NCBI GenBank assembly: GCA_035463475.1
Contig: DATHTE010000087.1
Span: 74,935 to 138,934 of the forward strand
Length of the DNA stretch: 64,000 nucleotides
Direction: 5' to 3'
DNA from: JACPDI01 sp035463475
GTDB lineage: Bacteria; Acidobacteriota; Vicinamibacteria; Vicinamibacterales; 2-12-FULL-66-21
Below the pieces are notes generated by a model. The model was not told the origin of the DNA and searched no databases. It saw only the letters and a list, made by a program, of their open reading frames with translations. Position numbers and translations under genes: made by a program. Below are positions 32,045 to 42,818 of the stretch, one piece after another (positions within the stretch are counted from its first letter, which is position 1; every line of letters begins with the position of its first letter).

Positions 32045-33977
32045 CGCTGGCGTTCTCGTTCGGTTGCCGGGCGCCGCCGCGGCCCTGGTGGTGGCGATGG
32101 TATCGGCCCAAACGCTCCTCGCGTCGCCGGGGCAGGTGGTGTCGTCCAGGCACAATCTGTCTGTGAGCGGGCCGGGGCCGGTGAAGTCCACTTCCGAATC
32201 GCAGGTCTGCGTGTTCTGCCATACGCCGCACAACGCGAACCCCGCGCCACAGCTGTGGAACCACCAGGCGAGCGGCGCCACCAACTACAGCACGTATGGC
32301 AGCAGCTCGTTCGACTCGGGCCAGGTCCCGGGCACCTTCAACACGTTTCCCGGTCGATCGGCGGGGCAGCCCGCAGGGTCCTCGCGCCTGTGCCTCAGCT
32401 GCCACGACGGCACCATCGCGCTCGGAGCCACGCTGAACAACGGCACGATCGCCGTCTCCGGCGGCAACGGTGAGTTCATCCCCACGCGGTCACATCTGGG
32501 AACGGATCTGTCGAACGATCATCCGGTGTCTTTCGCGCGTGATCCGTCGGACACCCAGGCGATCGATCCGCCGCCGGGCGACAGCGTGCAGCTCGAAGGC
32601 CAGACGAACTTCATTCAGTGCGTCTCCTGCCACGACGCGCACCGGCAGGACGGCGATCCGGCGTTGCCGAAGTTCCTGGTGAAGAGCAACGTCCGATCGG
32701 CCCTGTGCACCACGTGCCACCGCAAGAGCGGGCCCGGATGGAGCTGGGCCGGATCTCCGCACAGCAGTTCCTCCAAGAGCTACACGGCGGTCAACAACGG
32801 CGGTGTGTCCGGTCTGGGGTCGCACACACCCTATGTGACGGTTGCCGACAACGGCTGTGAGGCCTGTCACCGGCCGCACACGGCGCCGCAGGCGCAGCGG
32901 CTGTTGAAAGCGGTCAACGAGCCGAGCGTCTGTCTCCAGTGCCACGGCAACACGCCCGTGACACAGAAGAACATCGCGGCGGCGTTCGCGAAGCCGCGCG
33001 CACACAGCCTGGAGACCAGTACCGCGACGAGCTTGCACGACTACACCGAACTCAGGCCATCGCCGACGAACTTCTCGGGCGGCCGCCGTCATGCCGATTG
33101 CTCCGATTGCCACAACCCGCACGGCGCGGCCAATGCCGGTTCGCCTGGCAGCGGCCTGCACACGACCGGGACGAACGCGATCGGCGCGGCCAGCGTGCTC
33201 GCCGGCGTGCCCGGCGTCGAACCCGCCGTTTGGCCCGCGGTGCTCCCGAGGTCAGGCTCGCTGCCGATGAACTCCGCCTCGCAGGGTGGCTACACGCTCG
33301 CGCCCTCGTCTGCGCAGGAGTACCTCCTGTGCTTCAAGTGTCACAGCTCCTACGCGTTCGGCACGCAGCCGCCGCTCAGCCCGTCGGGCGGCCCCGGGAC
33401 GGACGTGGCGGCGGAGGTCAATCCTTCCAACGCCAGCTACCACCCGGTCGTGGGCGCGCCGCACCTTCGTGTGCCCGCGAGCAACATGGTGGCGCCCTGG
33501 AACACCACGACGTCCGCGACGCGCATGTACTGCACGGACTGCCATGGCAACGACCAGGCGACATCCGCGACCGTGCCGCAGGGTCCGCACGGATCCGCGA
33601 ATCCGTTCATCCTGCGGTTCTCGAGCGCGCAGTGGAGCACCACGGGGCCGACGCTGAACTCGTCGGCCGGGTTCTGCTTCAACTGTCACGATCCCGCGCG
33701 TATCCGCTCGACGAACACCGTGCACGCCAAGGGGGCGCACCAGTCGACGCCGTGCCAATCCTGTCACGTGGCGGTGCCGCACGGGCTGTTCCGCCCGAGC
33801 CTGATCGCGCTCACACGCGATCCGGCTCCCTACAACCGCGGCGCCGCGCTCGTCGTCCGCTGGCAGCGCGCGAGCACGCCGAACGGCTACAGCAAGAGCT
33901 ACTGCTACGTCACGGCGTGCCACGCGCACGACGACACGTCGAACGCGCCGATTTCGAATGCCAACACCTACTACTGA
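32034..33977 (+). CDS. Large extracellular-type multihaem cytochrome (11 CXXCH plus one CX4CH)
   Basis: A 647-residue exported protein. After the signal peptide (GAAAALVVAMVSAQTLLA) there are eleven CXXCH motifs (CVFCH, CLSCH, CVSCH, CTTCH, CEACH, CLQCH, CSDCH, CFKCH, CTDCH, CFNCH, CQSCH). Near the C-terminus CYVTACH forms a CX4CH, a spacing known to bind haem in some tetrahaem cytochromes c3. Long Ser/Thr/Gly/Asn-rich stretches separate motifs, typical of secreted cytochromes. It is the best candidate for the outer-surface electron carrier of the locus. The start lies inside the preceding NHL gene. Confidence 0.92.
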   Translation: MQSNAGVLVRLPGAAAALVVAMVSAQTLLASPGQVVSSRHNLSVSGPGPVKSTSESQVCVFCHTPHNANPAPQLWNHQASGATNYSTYGSSSFDSGQVPGTFNTFPGRSAGQPAGSSRLCLSCHDGTIALGATLNNGTIAVSGGNGEFIPTRSHLGTDLSNDHPVSFARDPSDTQAIDPPPGDSVQLEGQTNFIQCVSCHDAHRQDGDPALPKFLVKSNVRSALCTTCHRKSGPGWSWAGSPHSSSSKSYTAVNNGGVSGLGSHTPYVTVADNGCEACHRPHTAPQAQRLLKAVNEPSVCLQCHGNTPVTQKNIAAAFAKPRAHSLETSTATSLHDYTELRPSPTNFSGGRRHADCSDCHNPHGAANAGSPGSGLHTTGTNAIGAASVLAGVPGVEPAVWPAVLPRSGSLPMNSASQGGYTLAPSSAQEYLLCFKCHSSYAFGTQPPLSPSGGPGTDVAAEVNPSNASYHPVVGAPHLRVPASNMVAPWNTTTSATRMYCTDCHGNDQATSATVPQGPHGSANPFILRFSSAQWSTTGPTLNSSAGFCFNCHDPARIRSTNTVHAKGAHQSTPCQSCHVAVPHGLFRPSLIALTRDPAPYNRGAALVVRWQRASTPNGYSKSYCYVTACHAHDDTSNAPISNANTYY

Positions 33978-33989
33978 CAGGCCAGGGTC

Positions 33990-35111
33990 ATGACCGCCGA
34001 TCGATTTGCCACGTGCCGGGAAGTACCCGGACTCCTCATCGCGATCGCCTGTATCGTGATCGCTGCGTCCCTCGTGCAGGCACAGCCAAAGCGGGGAGCG
34101 GCCGCCGCCCAGAAAGACGAGGCGAGGACGCCGGTGCAGGCGGTCTGGCCGCTGCCGCCCGAGCAGCCGCGCGTCCAATTCGTCGCTGCTTACGCGAGCA
34201 GCGTCGACGTCGAAGGACCGGCGAGGAAATCGCGCGTGTTCGCGCTGAAAGAGGCGCTCCTCGGAAAAGAGCGCATGGCCGCGCAGTTGCCGCGGGTGAA
34301 GCGTTTCCAGAAGCCGTACGGCGTCGCGGTGGATCCGCAGGGGCGCATCGTCGTGACGGACACGCTGCAGGGGACGGTCTTCGTCGTGGATGCCGCCAGG
34401 CGCGCCTTCACGTTCATCGGCGCCGCGGAGCGGCAGTTCGCACTGAGTGCCCCCGCAGGTGTCGCCGCCGACGCGCACGGCAACATCTACGTAGGCGACA
34501 GTGGGAACAGTACCATCCTGCAGTTCGGACCGGACCTGCGTTTCGTCCGGATAATCGGCCGACAAGGCGACGTCCGGAGCCCCAGCGGCATCGCGCTCGA
34601 TCCCAGTGGAAAGCGGCTGTACGCCGTGGACACGCAGGGGCACGCCGTCGCGTCGTTCGACGTCGCCACCGGCAGACTCATCCGGCGCACGGGGGAGCGA
34701 GGCACGAAGCCCGGACAGTTCGGGTTTCCGAGTGGAATCGCGGTGGCGCCGGACGGTCTGGTGTACGTCGCCGACACGATGAACTACCGCGTGCAGGTCT
34801 TCGACCCCGACCTGACGTTCCAGCGCAGTTTCGGATCGGTGGGCGACACGCCGGGCAGGTTCCGGCGTCCGAAGGGCATCGCCGTCGACGCGGAGCACGT
34901 GGTCTACGTCGTGGACTCCGACTTCAACAATTTCCAGATGTTCAGCCGGCGCGGCGAACCCCTGCTCGCCGTCGGTGAATACGGCGTCCGCCCCGGGCAG
35001 ATGATGCTGCCCGCCGGGATCTGTGTGGACCGCGCAAGGCGCCGGATCGTCGTTGCCGAACAGATGAACAAGCGGGTCCAGGTCTTCGAGCGGGTCGGGC
35101 CGCCAGCCTGA
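33990..35111 (+). CDS. NHL-repeat six-bladed beta-propeller protein (second copy)
   Basis: A 373-residue exported protein with a signal peptide (GLLIAIACIVIAASLVQA), an opening block VWPLPPEQPRVQFVAAY that parallels the first NHL protein, and about six blades (QKPYGVAVDPQGRIVVTD, FGFPSGIAVAPDGLVYVAD, FRRPKGIAVDAEHVVYVVD). It begins 12 bases after the large cytochrome stop. The pair of propellers flanking that cytochrome suggests they escort or bind it; this is inference from arrangement. Confidence 0.9.
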   Translation: MTADRFATCREVPGLLIAIACIVIAASLVQAQPKRGAAAAQKDEARTPVQAVWPLPPEQPRVQFVAAYASSVDVEGPARKSRVFALKEALLGKERMAAQLPRVKRFQKPYGVAVDPQGRIVVTDTLQGTVFVVDAARRAFTFIGAAERQFALSAPAGVAADAHGNIYVGDSGNSTILQFGPDLRFVRIIGRQGDVRSPSGIALDPSGKRLYAVDTQGHAVASFDVATGRLIRRTGERGTKPGQFGFPSGIAVAPDGLVYVADTMNYRVQVFDPDLTFQRSFGSVGDTPGRFRRPKGIAVDAEHVVYVVDSDFNNFQMFSRRGEPLLAVGEYGVRPGQMMLPAGICVDRARRRIVVAEQMNKRVQVFERVGPPA

Positions 35112-35135
35112 CAGGCCCGCGGCGAGAACAGCCGT

Positions 35136-36493
<1,358 letters not shown>

Positions 36494-36497
<4 letters not shown>

Positions 36498-38260
36498 GAG
36501 GGCAGTTCGATGAGAAAAGTCGTGCCCCGCCCCGGCTCGCTCTCGACGGTGACCTTGCCGGCGTGATCGGCGACGACCGACTGGACGATCGCGAGCCCGA
36601 GGCCCGTGCCGTGCTGCTTCGTCGTGTAGTACGGCGTGAACAGGCGCCTGCGCTCCTCTTCCGTGAGTCCCTCGCCGGTGTCCGACACCTCGAGGTGGAC
36701 GGCGCCGGGCGCGCGGCGCGTGCGCACCGTGAGCTGTCCGCCGTGAGGCATCGCGTCGATCGCGTTCAGCAGCAGGTTCTGCAGCGCGCGCCCGAGCTGC
36801 TCGGGGTCGGCCCGAATCGTCCCGACGGAGGGGTCGAGATCGGTCGCCACCTTGATCGGGGGACGTTCCGGCGCCTCGAGCTGCGCCCGGAACAGCTGCA
36901 GGCTCTGCTCGACGACGTCGTTTGGCGAGAGCGTGGTCAGCTCCGGCGCCGGCATCTTCGCGAAATCGCTGAACCGCGCGATCACCGTCGTCAGGTTCGT
37001 GAGCCCGGTCGTCAGCGTCGTCACGCTCTCCTCGAACACCTCGTCGAACTCCGCGGGCTGCAGCGCCTTGGCTCGCCGCAGGTTGTCGATCGTGATGCGC
37101 AGCGGGAAGAGCGGGTTCTTGAGCTCGTGCGCGAGGCGGCGCGCCAGCTCGCGCCAGGCCGCGACGCGCTCGGCCTGCAGCAGCCGCTCGCGCTGGTCGA
37201 GGAGCTGACGCGTCATCGCCTCGAACGAACGCGCCAGCGCCTCGATCTCGCCTGACGACGAGACCTCGTCGAGGCGCACGTTCCAGTCGCCGGCCGCCAC
37301 GGCGTGCGCCGCCTCCGCGAGCTGCTCGACGGGGCGAGTGACGCGCGCCGCAATGAGATAGCTGAGGATGAAGCCGACGACCACGCCAAGGCCGCCGAAG
37401 GCGAGGCCGCTCCAGTAGATCCGATTCACGAGCGCGGCGAGCTCGCGGCCCGAGCTTCCGACGAGGAGCACGCCGAGCACCGTGCCGCCGCGGCCGGAGA
37501 GCGGCACCGCCGTGATGGTTTCCGGTCCATCCGGCCAGCGCACCGTTTCAACCGCTTCCTCGCGGTTCTGCCGCACCCGCGCGATCAGCGGCTCGAGCTG
37601 CGCGGCGTGCGGCACCTCGCCGGTCGCGTCGATCAGCTGCTGCCGAGACAACTCGGGCTCGACGTTCCGATAGAGCAGCACGCGCATCCCCTCGGGCAGC
37701 ACGAGCGTGCGCAGGAATTGCTGATCGAGACGGCGCCCCCCCGCGACGTAGAGCGGACGGTCGGCTGTTTTCACCTGGCGCACCGCGACGAGCCCGAGGG
37801 CGATGTCGCGTGGCAATTCGACTGGCTGGAGAAACGCGGCACGAGCCGCGGTGCCCGCCGTCAGTGCCCAGGGGTGCGGATACCCGAACTTGGCCGGCCA
37901 TTCCGCCGACGACAGAATGGTGCCGTCGGCCGCGACGAGATCGAGGAAGTCGAGTCCCTGCGCGGCCGCCAGCGGCGCGGCCTCGTTCACCAGCGCCGCC
38001 GCGTCCCCGGGCGACCGTCCGAGGTCCGCCGCGGTCCGGAGCAGCGCCTCGCTGCCGGCGACGCGCTCGACCCGAACCGCCACCTCCTCTCCCTCGATCG
38101 CGAACTCACGGCGAAACTGCGCGACGAGCGCGGCGGTCCGCTGCGCGTCGAGCGCCGCAAACGAGCGGCGCGCGCTGGCCGAGACCGTCCACGTGGCCAG
38201 GAACACCGCGACCGCGACGGCAGCGCTGACGAGGGCGAACAGCCGGGTGCGGAGGCTCAT
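36494..38260 (-). CDS. NtrY-like sensor histidine kinase
   Basis: A 588-residue membrane kinase. TM1 is at about 7-25, followed by a large periplasmic domain (26-282), TM2 (about 283-305), HAMP, then HisKA with His378 (RRLAHELKNPLFPLR) and HATPase motifs NLLLNAIDA, SDTGEGL and GTGLGLAIVQSVV, as in NtrY. It overlaps the following regulator by 4 bases and the preceding solute-binding protein by 4 bases. The linked binding protein could present a ligand to the periplasmic domain (inference). ATG 38260 is the start of the membrane protein; the frame runs on upstream without homology. Confidence 0.92.
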
Positions 38261-39678
38261 CGAGGACCCGCCTGCTGGCGCGCCAGCCACACGTTGCCGA
38301 GATCCCACGCGCCCCACGGCTGCACGAGCGCGCCGCTTCTCGATTCGACGCCGTCGGCGATGCCGTACACCTCCGACAGGTGCACCACCGGCACGATGAC
38401 GTCGCGCTCCAGCAGCGCGCGTTCGAGCCGGTATACCGACTCGATCGGCGCGAGGGGCGGCAGCGCGCCTTCCGGCGTCGCCAGCGTGACCACGCGCGGG
38501 CCGAGAGCCGCCATGACGCCGGCGAGGGCGCGGTCCGGGCTCGTGGCCGGCACCGTCACGCGCACGAGCCGCGCATCCGCACGGGGCGCCAGCCCCGCCG
38601 GCGCCTGCACGGTTATCGCGACGCCGGCCTCGCGGGCGTCCACGACGATGCGCTCGGCGACGGCCTGCGCGAGCGGATCGCCCCCGTCGATCCGGAGCGT
38701 CACGCGGCGTCGCGCAAGAGGCAGCGAAGCGATCGCGGCGGGGGCGGCTGCGCGGCGCGCGCGCGGTAGCTGGTAGCCGCTCAGCCACGGCGGCAGCAGA
38801 CCCGTCGCGGGCTCCGCGTGACCGTGCAGGAGCGCCGTCGACAGCACCGGACGATCGATCGCCGCGGCCACGGCGCGCCGGATGACATCGTCGGCTGCTT
38901 CCGCGCGGTGCTGCTCGAACGTCACGGCGACGAGATCGAGCGGACGCGTCGAAGCCGTCCGCAAGCCGCGCTGTGAGAGCCGGCGAAGATCCGTCGGGCG
39001 AACGGACACGATGTCGGCGCGCCCGAGCTCCAGGCTGGTGACCTGATCACCGGGCGCCTGGCCCAGGTCTACCTCGACGGCATCGATGAACGGCCGGCTG
39101 TTCCAGTAGTTCTCGTGCGCGCGCAGGCTCAGGTGGCGCGGCTCGAAGCGATGGAGACGGAACGGCCCGCTGCCAATCCACTCACCGGTGTTGGACCGGA
39201 CCGCCACGCCATACCGGAGTTCGGCGAGTTCCCACGGAAGGTCGGGACGGGCGTCGGGTGTGTCGATCACGACCGCGTCGCCGGCAGTCTCCACGACCCA
39301 GGCGGCGTTCGCGCGCCGCAGGGCGGCCGCCACGTGCCACGGTTCGAGCACGGAACCGTCGTGCAGAGACACGTCGCGCCGCAGGCGAAACCGCCATTGC
39401 GCGCATCGCGAATCGCACTCCCACGCAACCGCCAGGCGCGGCCGCAACCCGCCCGCAGGGTCGATCGCGACCAGCGTTTCGAACACGAGCGGCAGCAGAC
39501 GCGCGCGCGCCGCTCGCTGGGCGCCGTCGGCAGGCTCCGCAGCGGGATCCGGCGTGGCGATCGTTCCCGCATCCTGGATGCGAACGGTGCCGCCGTAGCG
39601 GGGCCGCGCGGCGTCGGTTTGCGCGACGGCGAGGGCCGCGCTACCGATCGCAAGCAATGCCAACCTGATAGACGTCAT
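38257..39678 (-). CDS. Family 5 extracellular solute-binding protein (peptide/nickel type)
   Basis: A 473-residue exported binding protein: signal peptide (SIRLALLAIGSAALAVAQ), then RYGGTVRIQDAGTIATPDP, the SBP5 opening, FRLRRDVSLHDGSVLEPWHVAAALRR (compare FxLRxGVxFHDG) and GSGPFRLHRFEP. The second lobe seems shortened compared with typical 500-550-residue OppA relatives. No ABC permease or ATPase gene is adjacent; instead it is embedded between an exported unknown and a two-component system, which suggests a sensing rather than import role. Its start lies 38 bases inside the upstream gene. Confidence 0.85.
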   Translation of the reverse strand: MTSIRLALLAIGSAALAVAQTDAARPRYGGTVRIQDAGTIATPDPAAEPADGAQRAARARLLPLVFETLVAIDPAGGLRPRLAVAWECDSRCAQWRFRLRRDVSLHDGSVLEPWHVAAALRRANAAWVVETAGDAVVIDTPDARPDLPWELAELRYGVAVRSNTGEWIGSGPFRLHRFEPRHLSLRAHENYWNSRPFIDAVEVDLGQAPGDQVTSLELGRADIVSVRPTDLRRLSQRGLRTASTRPLDLVAVTFEQHRAEAADDVIRRAVAAAIDRPVLSTALLHGHAEPATGLLPPWLSGYQLPRARRAAAPAAIASLPLARRRVTLRIDGGDPLAQAVAERIVVDAREAGVAITVQAPAGLAPRADARLVRVTVPATSPDRALAGVMAALGPRVVTLATPEGALPPLAPIESVYRLERALLERDVIVPVVHLSEVYGIADGVESRSGALVQPWGAWDLGNVWLARQQAGPR

Positions 39679-40789
39679 ATCGATCCGCTCCAGGATCGTG
39701 CGTGACGACGGTGGCCATTCCCCCGTCAGGCCCGGCCCACAGCGCCGTCGTGCTGCCCGGAAGCTCCAGCGGCGGCGCCGCCGGCACGAGCTCGCGCTCG
39801 ACGAGGCGGAACAGCCGCAACGCGTCTCCGGAACCCTCCCGCGTGCGCGGCAGGGAGACGAGCGCGTAGGCGCCACCGCCGCATGGCGCTCGCAGCGCCA
39901 CGACATCATCGCCGCGGCCGGCCGTCGCCAGCGCCCGCCGCGACGCGTCGAGGAACGTGAGCGCGCCAGAAGGGTCGGCGATGAGCCAGCGCGGGCCAGC
40001 GGGGTCTGCGCCTTCGACCGGCGCGGCTGCGTAGAACGGCAGCCCGTCGGGCGTGGTGAAGAAGTTGCGGCTTGGGTCGATGCCGGTATTCTCGACGTCC
40101 AACGGCCACGGCCGGCGATCTTCCGTGCACGAGAGCCTCGTGAGGTTGACGTCCGTGCGGCACGTCAGGCCCGGAAGGAGCGCGTCCACGATCGTTCCCT
40201 GGACGTGGAGCCGGCCGCGAACGTCGCGCGGCCACGGGCGGGAGGAGCTTACCGCGCGCGATTCGATCGGCAACCATCCACCGTCGTTGCGCCGGTACAT
40301 CGTCACCGCGGCGGGATCGAGCACGAGCAAGCGGTCGCTCGAGAGCGCGATGTCCAGGATGGGGGCGCGCTGTCCGAAGACCCGCCTGGCGTCCAGCGAG
40401 AGCCGCGCAGGCCGTCCCGCGGCCGCATTTGCGCCGTGAGCGCGCGTGACGGCAGCGAGGAGGCGACCGCCGTCCGGCCTGACGATCTCCGCGATACAGG
40501 CCCGCTCGCGGAGGTTGCTCCCGCAGCTGACGCTCACGGCCACGAGGCCGTCGCCGCCATCGAGCGGGTTGATGCCGTGCTCGCGGAGCGCCCGCTCGAG
40601 TTCGTCGCGCACCATCACCCGTTCTCCGCCGGCGCCATCGGCGGCGGAGACGTTGAGCGCGATCTCGGTTGCGGGCCGAACGGCGGCGGCGATCTTCTGC
40701 GCTATCTCCCACGGCAGGCCCGGGGTACTCGCGGGAGACTGCGCCCCGGGCATGACCGTCAAAATGAGGAGGAACGCGTGGCTCGCCAT
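39641..40789 (-). CDS. Exported protein of unknown function, first gene of the sensor operon
   Basis: A 382-residue exported protein. The signal peptide is MASHAFLLILTVMPGAQS. The body contains EIALNVSAADGAGGERVMVRDELERALREHG and then a beta-rich part with repeated short blades (ILDIALSSDRLLVLD, GALTFLDASRRALATAGRGDD), suggestive of a propeller. I recognise no named family. It overlaps the solute-binding protein gene by 38 bases and starts the run of unknown, SBP, kinase and regulator. An alternative start at 40861 would overlap the SPFH gene by 14 bases. Confidence 0.7.
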   Translation of the reverse strand: MASHAFLLILTVMPGAQSPASTPGLPWEIAQKIAAAVRPATEIALNVSAADGAGGERVMVRDELERALREHGINPLDGGDGLVAVSVSCGSNLRERACIAEIVRPDGGRLLAAVTRAHGANAAAGRPARLSLDARRVFGQRAPILDIALSSDRLLVLDPAAVTMYRRNDGGWLPIESRAVSSSRPWPRDVRGRLHVQGTIVDALLPGLTCRTDVNLTRLSCTEDRRPWPLDVENTGIDPSRNFFTTPDGLPFYAAAPVEGADPAGPRWLIADPSGALTFLDASRRALATAGRGDDVVALRAPCGGGAYALVSLPRTREGSGDALRLFRLVERELVPAAPPLELPGSTTALWAGPDGGMATVVTHDPGADRYDVYQVGIACDR

Positions 40790-40847
40790 CCGCGCGCAGC
40801 GCCCGCGGCAGTGGAGTCCCACGCCCGCGAATGATAGCACCCGCGGA

Positions 40848-42104
40848 TCATCGCTGCTCATATGGGTTCGGCGTCGCCGCCGCCGCAGGCGTCATCTTCA
40901 GCACGTCGTTCGTGAAGAAGTACTTCCCGTCCATCGGCACCATCATGATCTGCACCTTGTCAGACAGACGCTCGGCGACGATCTTCTGAATCAGCAGCGG
41001 GTTGTCCTTGAGCACCTGCGCCTCCGAGCGCATCCGCTCGGCGTCCGCGCCGGCGAGCAGATGAATGCGCTGCGCCTCCGCCTGCGCCATCAGGTTGCGC
41101 TTCTCGAGCTCCGCCTTGCTGTCGATGACCTTCGCCTGCGCCGCGGCTTCGGCCCCTTTCACCGTGGCCTCCTTGCGCGCTTCCGCCTCCAGGCGGCTTT
41201 GCTGGATCTGTTTCTCTTTCAGCGGGAGCGTGTGCTGCATCGCATCCGCCTGCGCCTTCGCCTCGAGGACTGTAATCTGCGCGCGCCCCTCCGCGTGCTT
41301 GACCTGACGCATCTTGTCGGCCTCCGCCTCGAGTTCGGCGGTGCGCACCATCTTCTGCTTCACTTCCAGTTCGATCGACAGCCGATCGTTCTCCTGCGCC
41401 TTCAGCAGCAGCCCCTCGAGCCCCTTGGCGTACTCGGGTGGCAGGCCGATGTCACGCAGCATGACTTCCTTGACGACAATGCCATCGGCGGCGAGTCGTT
41501 TCGTGATCGCATCGGCCGCGGCGCGTCGGACCTCTTCCCGCTTTGCCGAGAACACCTCGCGAACCATGTAACCGGAGACCGTCTGGCGGAACGCGTTCGC
41601 GACCACCGGCGGCATGATCTCGGTCTCGACCGGTTGCGGCAGGGTGCTCTGGACGTACGGCAGCTTTTGCGGATCCAGCTGGTAGCGTACCGAGATGCCG
41701 AGACCGACCGGCAGCCCCTCCCGGCTGTACACCTTCAGCACGGGCGTCGGGTCCTTCGCGATCTCGGCGGGATTGGTCGCGAAGATCTGATCGCGCACGT
41801 TGTACAGCTCCACCCGCTGCACGAGCGGCAGGATGAAATGCGTCCCGGGATGCAGGGTTCCCGCGAGGACCCCGGAAATCTGGCTGACGCGAACGCCGGC
41901 CATCCCGCTCGGGACCACGACGATGCTGAGCGCGGGAAGGAGGGCGAGCCAGGCCCCGAGCACCAGGCGGGTGGCGAGGCGCCAGCGCGGCGCGAAGGGC
42001 TGGTTCGTTCGCGACTGGGTGAGGACATCGAAGATGAGCACCGAGGCGGCGCTCACCAGCAGTCCGGCGGATCCGACGAGCAGGGCGTACTTCAGGAACA
42101 CCAT
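40848..42104 (-). CDS. SPFH/band 7 domain membrane protein
   Basis: A 418-residue protein of the prohibitin/flotillin superfamily. Two hydrophobic segments near the N-terminus (LKYALLVGSAGLLVSAASVLI and LVLGAWLALLPALSIVVV) anchor it; the SPFH domain follows (GTHFILPLVQRVELYNVRDQI, GLGISVRYQLDPQKLP). From about residue 230 it is a long Ala/Glu/Lys-rich coiled coil. Such proteins form ring or cage oligomers that organise membrane proteases. It starts 12 bases after the L,D-transpeptidase gene on the same strand, likely one transcript. Confidence 0.9.
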   Translation of the reverse strand: MVFLKYALLVGSAGLLVSAASVLIFDVLTQSRTNQPFAPRWRLATRLVLGAWLALLPALSIVVVPSGMAGVRVSQISGVLAGTLHPGTHFILPLVQRVELYNVRDQIFATNPAEIAKDPTPVLKVYSREGLPVGLGISVRYQLDPQKLPYVQSTLPQPVETEIMPPVVANAFRQTVSGYMVREVFSAKREEVRRAAADAITKRLAADGIVVKEVMLRDIGLPPEYAKGLEGLLLKAQENDRLSIELEVKQKMVRTAELEAEADKMRQVKHAEGRAQITVLEAKAQADAMQHTLPLKEKQIQQSRLEAEARKEATVKGAEAAAQAKVIDSKAELEKRNLMAQAEAQRIHLLAGADAERMRSEAQVLKDNPLLIQKIVAERLSDKVQIMMVPMDGKYFFTNDVLKMTPAAAATPNPYEQR

Positions 42105-42116
42105 GACGACCTCCGT

Positions 42117-42653
42117 TCAGCGCGTCTCGGAGAGGAGGCGCGCAAGTTCAGGCGTGCGCTCCGCGTGCAGTTCCACGACGTCGCCGGGCCGCACCCGCTC
42201 GAAGAGCCGCTCGACGTCGGCGTTTCGCAGGCGGATGCAGCCGTGCGACTTCGCGCGGCCGATCGACCGCGGATTGTCGGTGCCGTGAATGCCGTAGCCC
42301 TTGAGGCTGAGGCCGATCCACCGCGTGCCGAGCGGGTTGGCCGGGCCGGGGCCGATGACCGCGCCCGGCGCGTAGTAGGTGGGGTTCGTGACCCGGTTGA
42401 TGACGGTGAAGGTCCCGACCGGGCTCGGCGTCGAGGGCTTGCCGACGGCGACCGGGAACACGGTGACGACCTCGCCGTTCTCGACGACCGCGAGCTTGCG
42501 ATCGGGAATGCTGACGATCAGCACGCGCGACAGCGCCACCGCCGTCGTGGCCGATTCGCCGCGCAGCGCGTCCGCCGCCGCGCGGTCCGCAACGAGCGTC
42601 GCAATGATCAGCGCGCCAGCCACCCGGATGCGTGCGATGCGGTTCGTCTCCAT
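42117..42653 (-). CDS. L,D-transpeptidase (YkuD/ErfK family)
   Basis: A 178-residue exported enzyme. The signal region (RVAGALIIATLVADRAAA) precedes a single YkuD domain, with VLIVSIPDRKLAVVENGEVV at its start and the catalytic block GIHGTDNPRS then SHGCIRLRN (His123, His137 and nucleophile Cys139). It should make 3-3 peptidoglycan crosslinks or attach protein to peptidoglycan. ATG 42653 is chosen for GGAGGAC six bases upstream. The frame to 42698 lacks a ribosome site. Confidence 0.93.
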   Translation of the reverse strand: METNRIARIRVAGALIIATLVADRAAADALRGESATTAVALSRVLIVSIPDRKLAVVENGEVVTVFPVAVGKPSTPSPVGTFTVINRVTNPTYYAPGAVIGPGPANPLGTRWIGLSLKGYGIHGTDNPRSIGRAKSHGCIRLRNADVERLFERVRPGDVVELHAERTPELARLLSETR

Positions 42654-42818
42654 GTCGTCCTCCGTGTTCGCGGACGAGAGGAGCAACCGCTCAGCCATCG
42701 GCCAAATGACGATAGCTAAAGGAGTTGTCAGATCAGACTGCCGGCGGACCCGTATCAGGCGGCAGACGGTGTGTGCGAACTGACACGCCCGGGAAGGCGA
42801 CGTACTTGACGCCGCCGC

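Noticed and set aside
33252..34898. 548-residue open frame on the minus strand
   Set aside because: Overlaps the large cytochrome and NHL genes antisense; His/Arg-rich shadow without homology.
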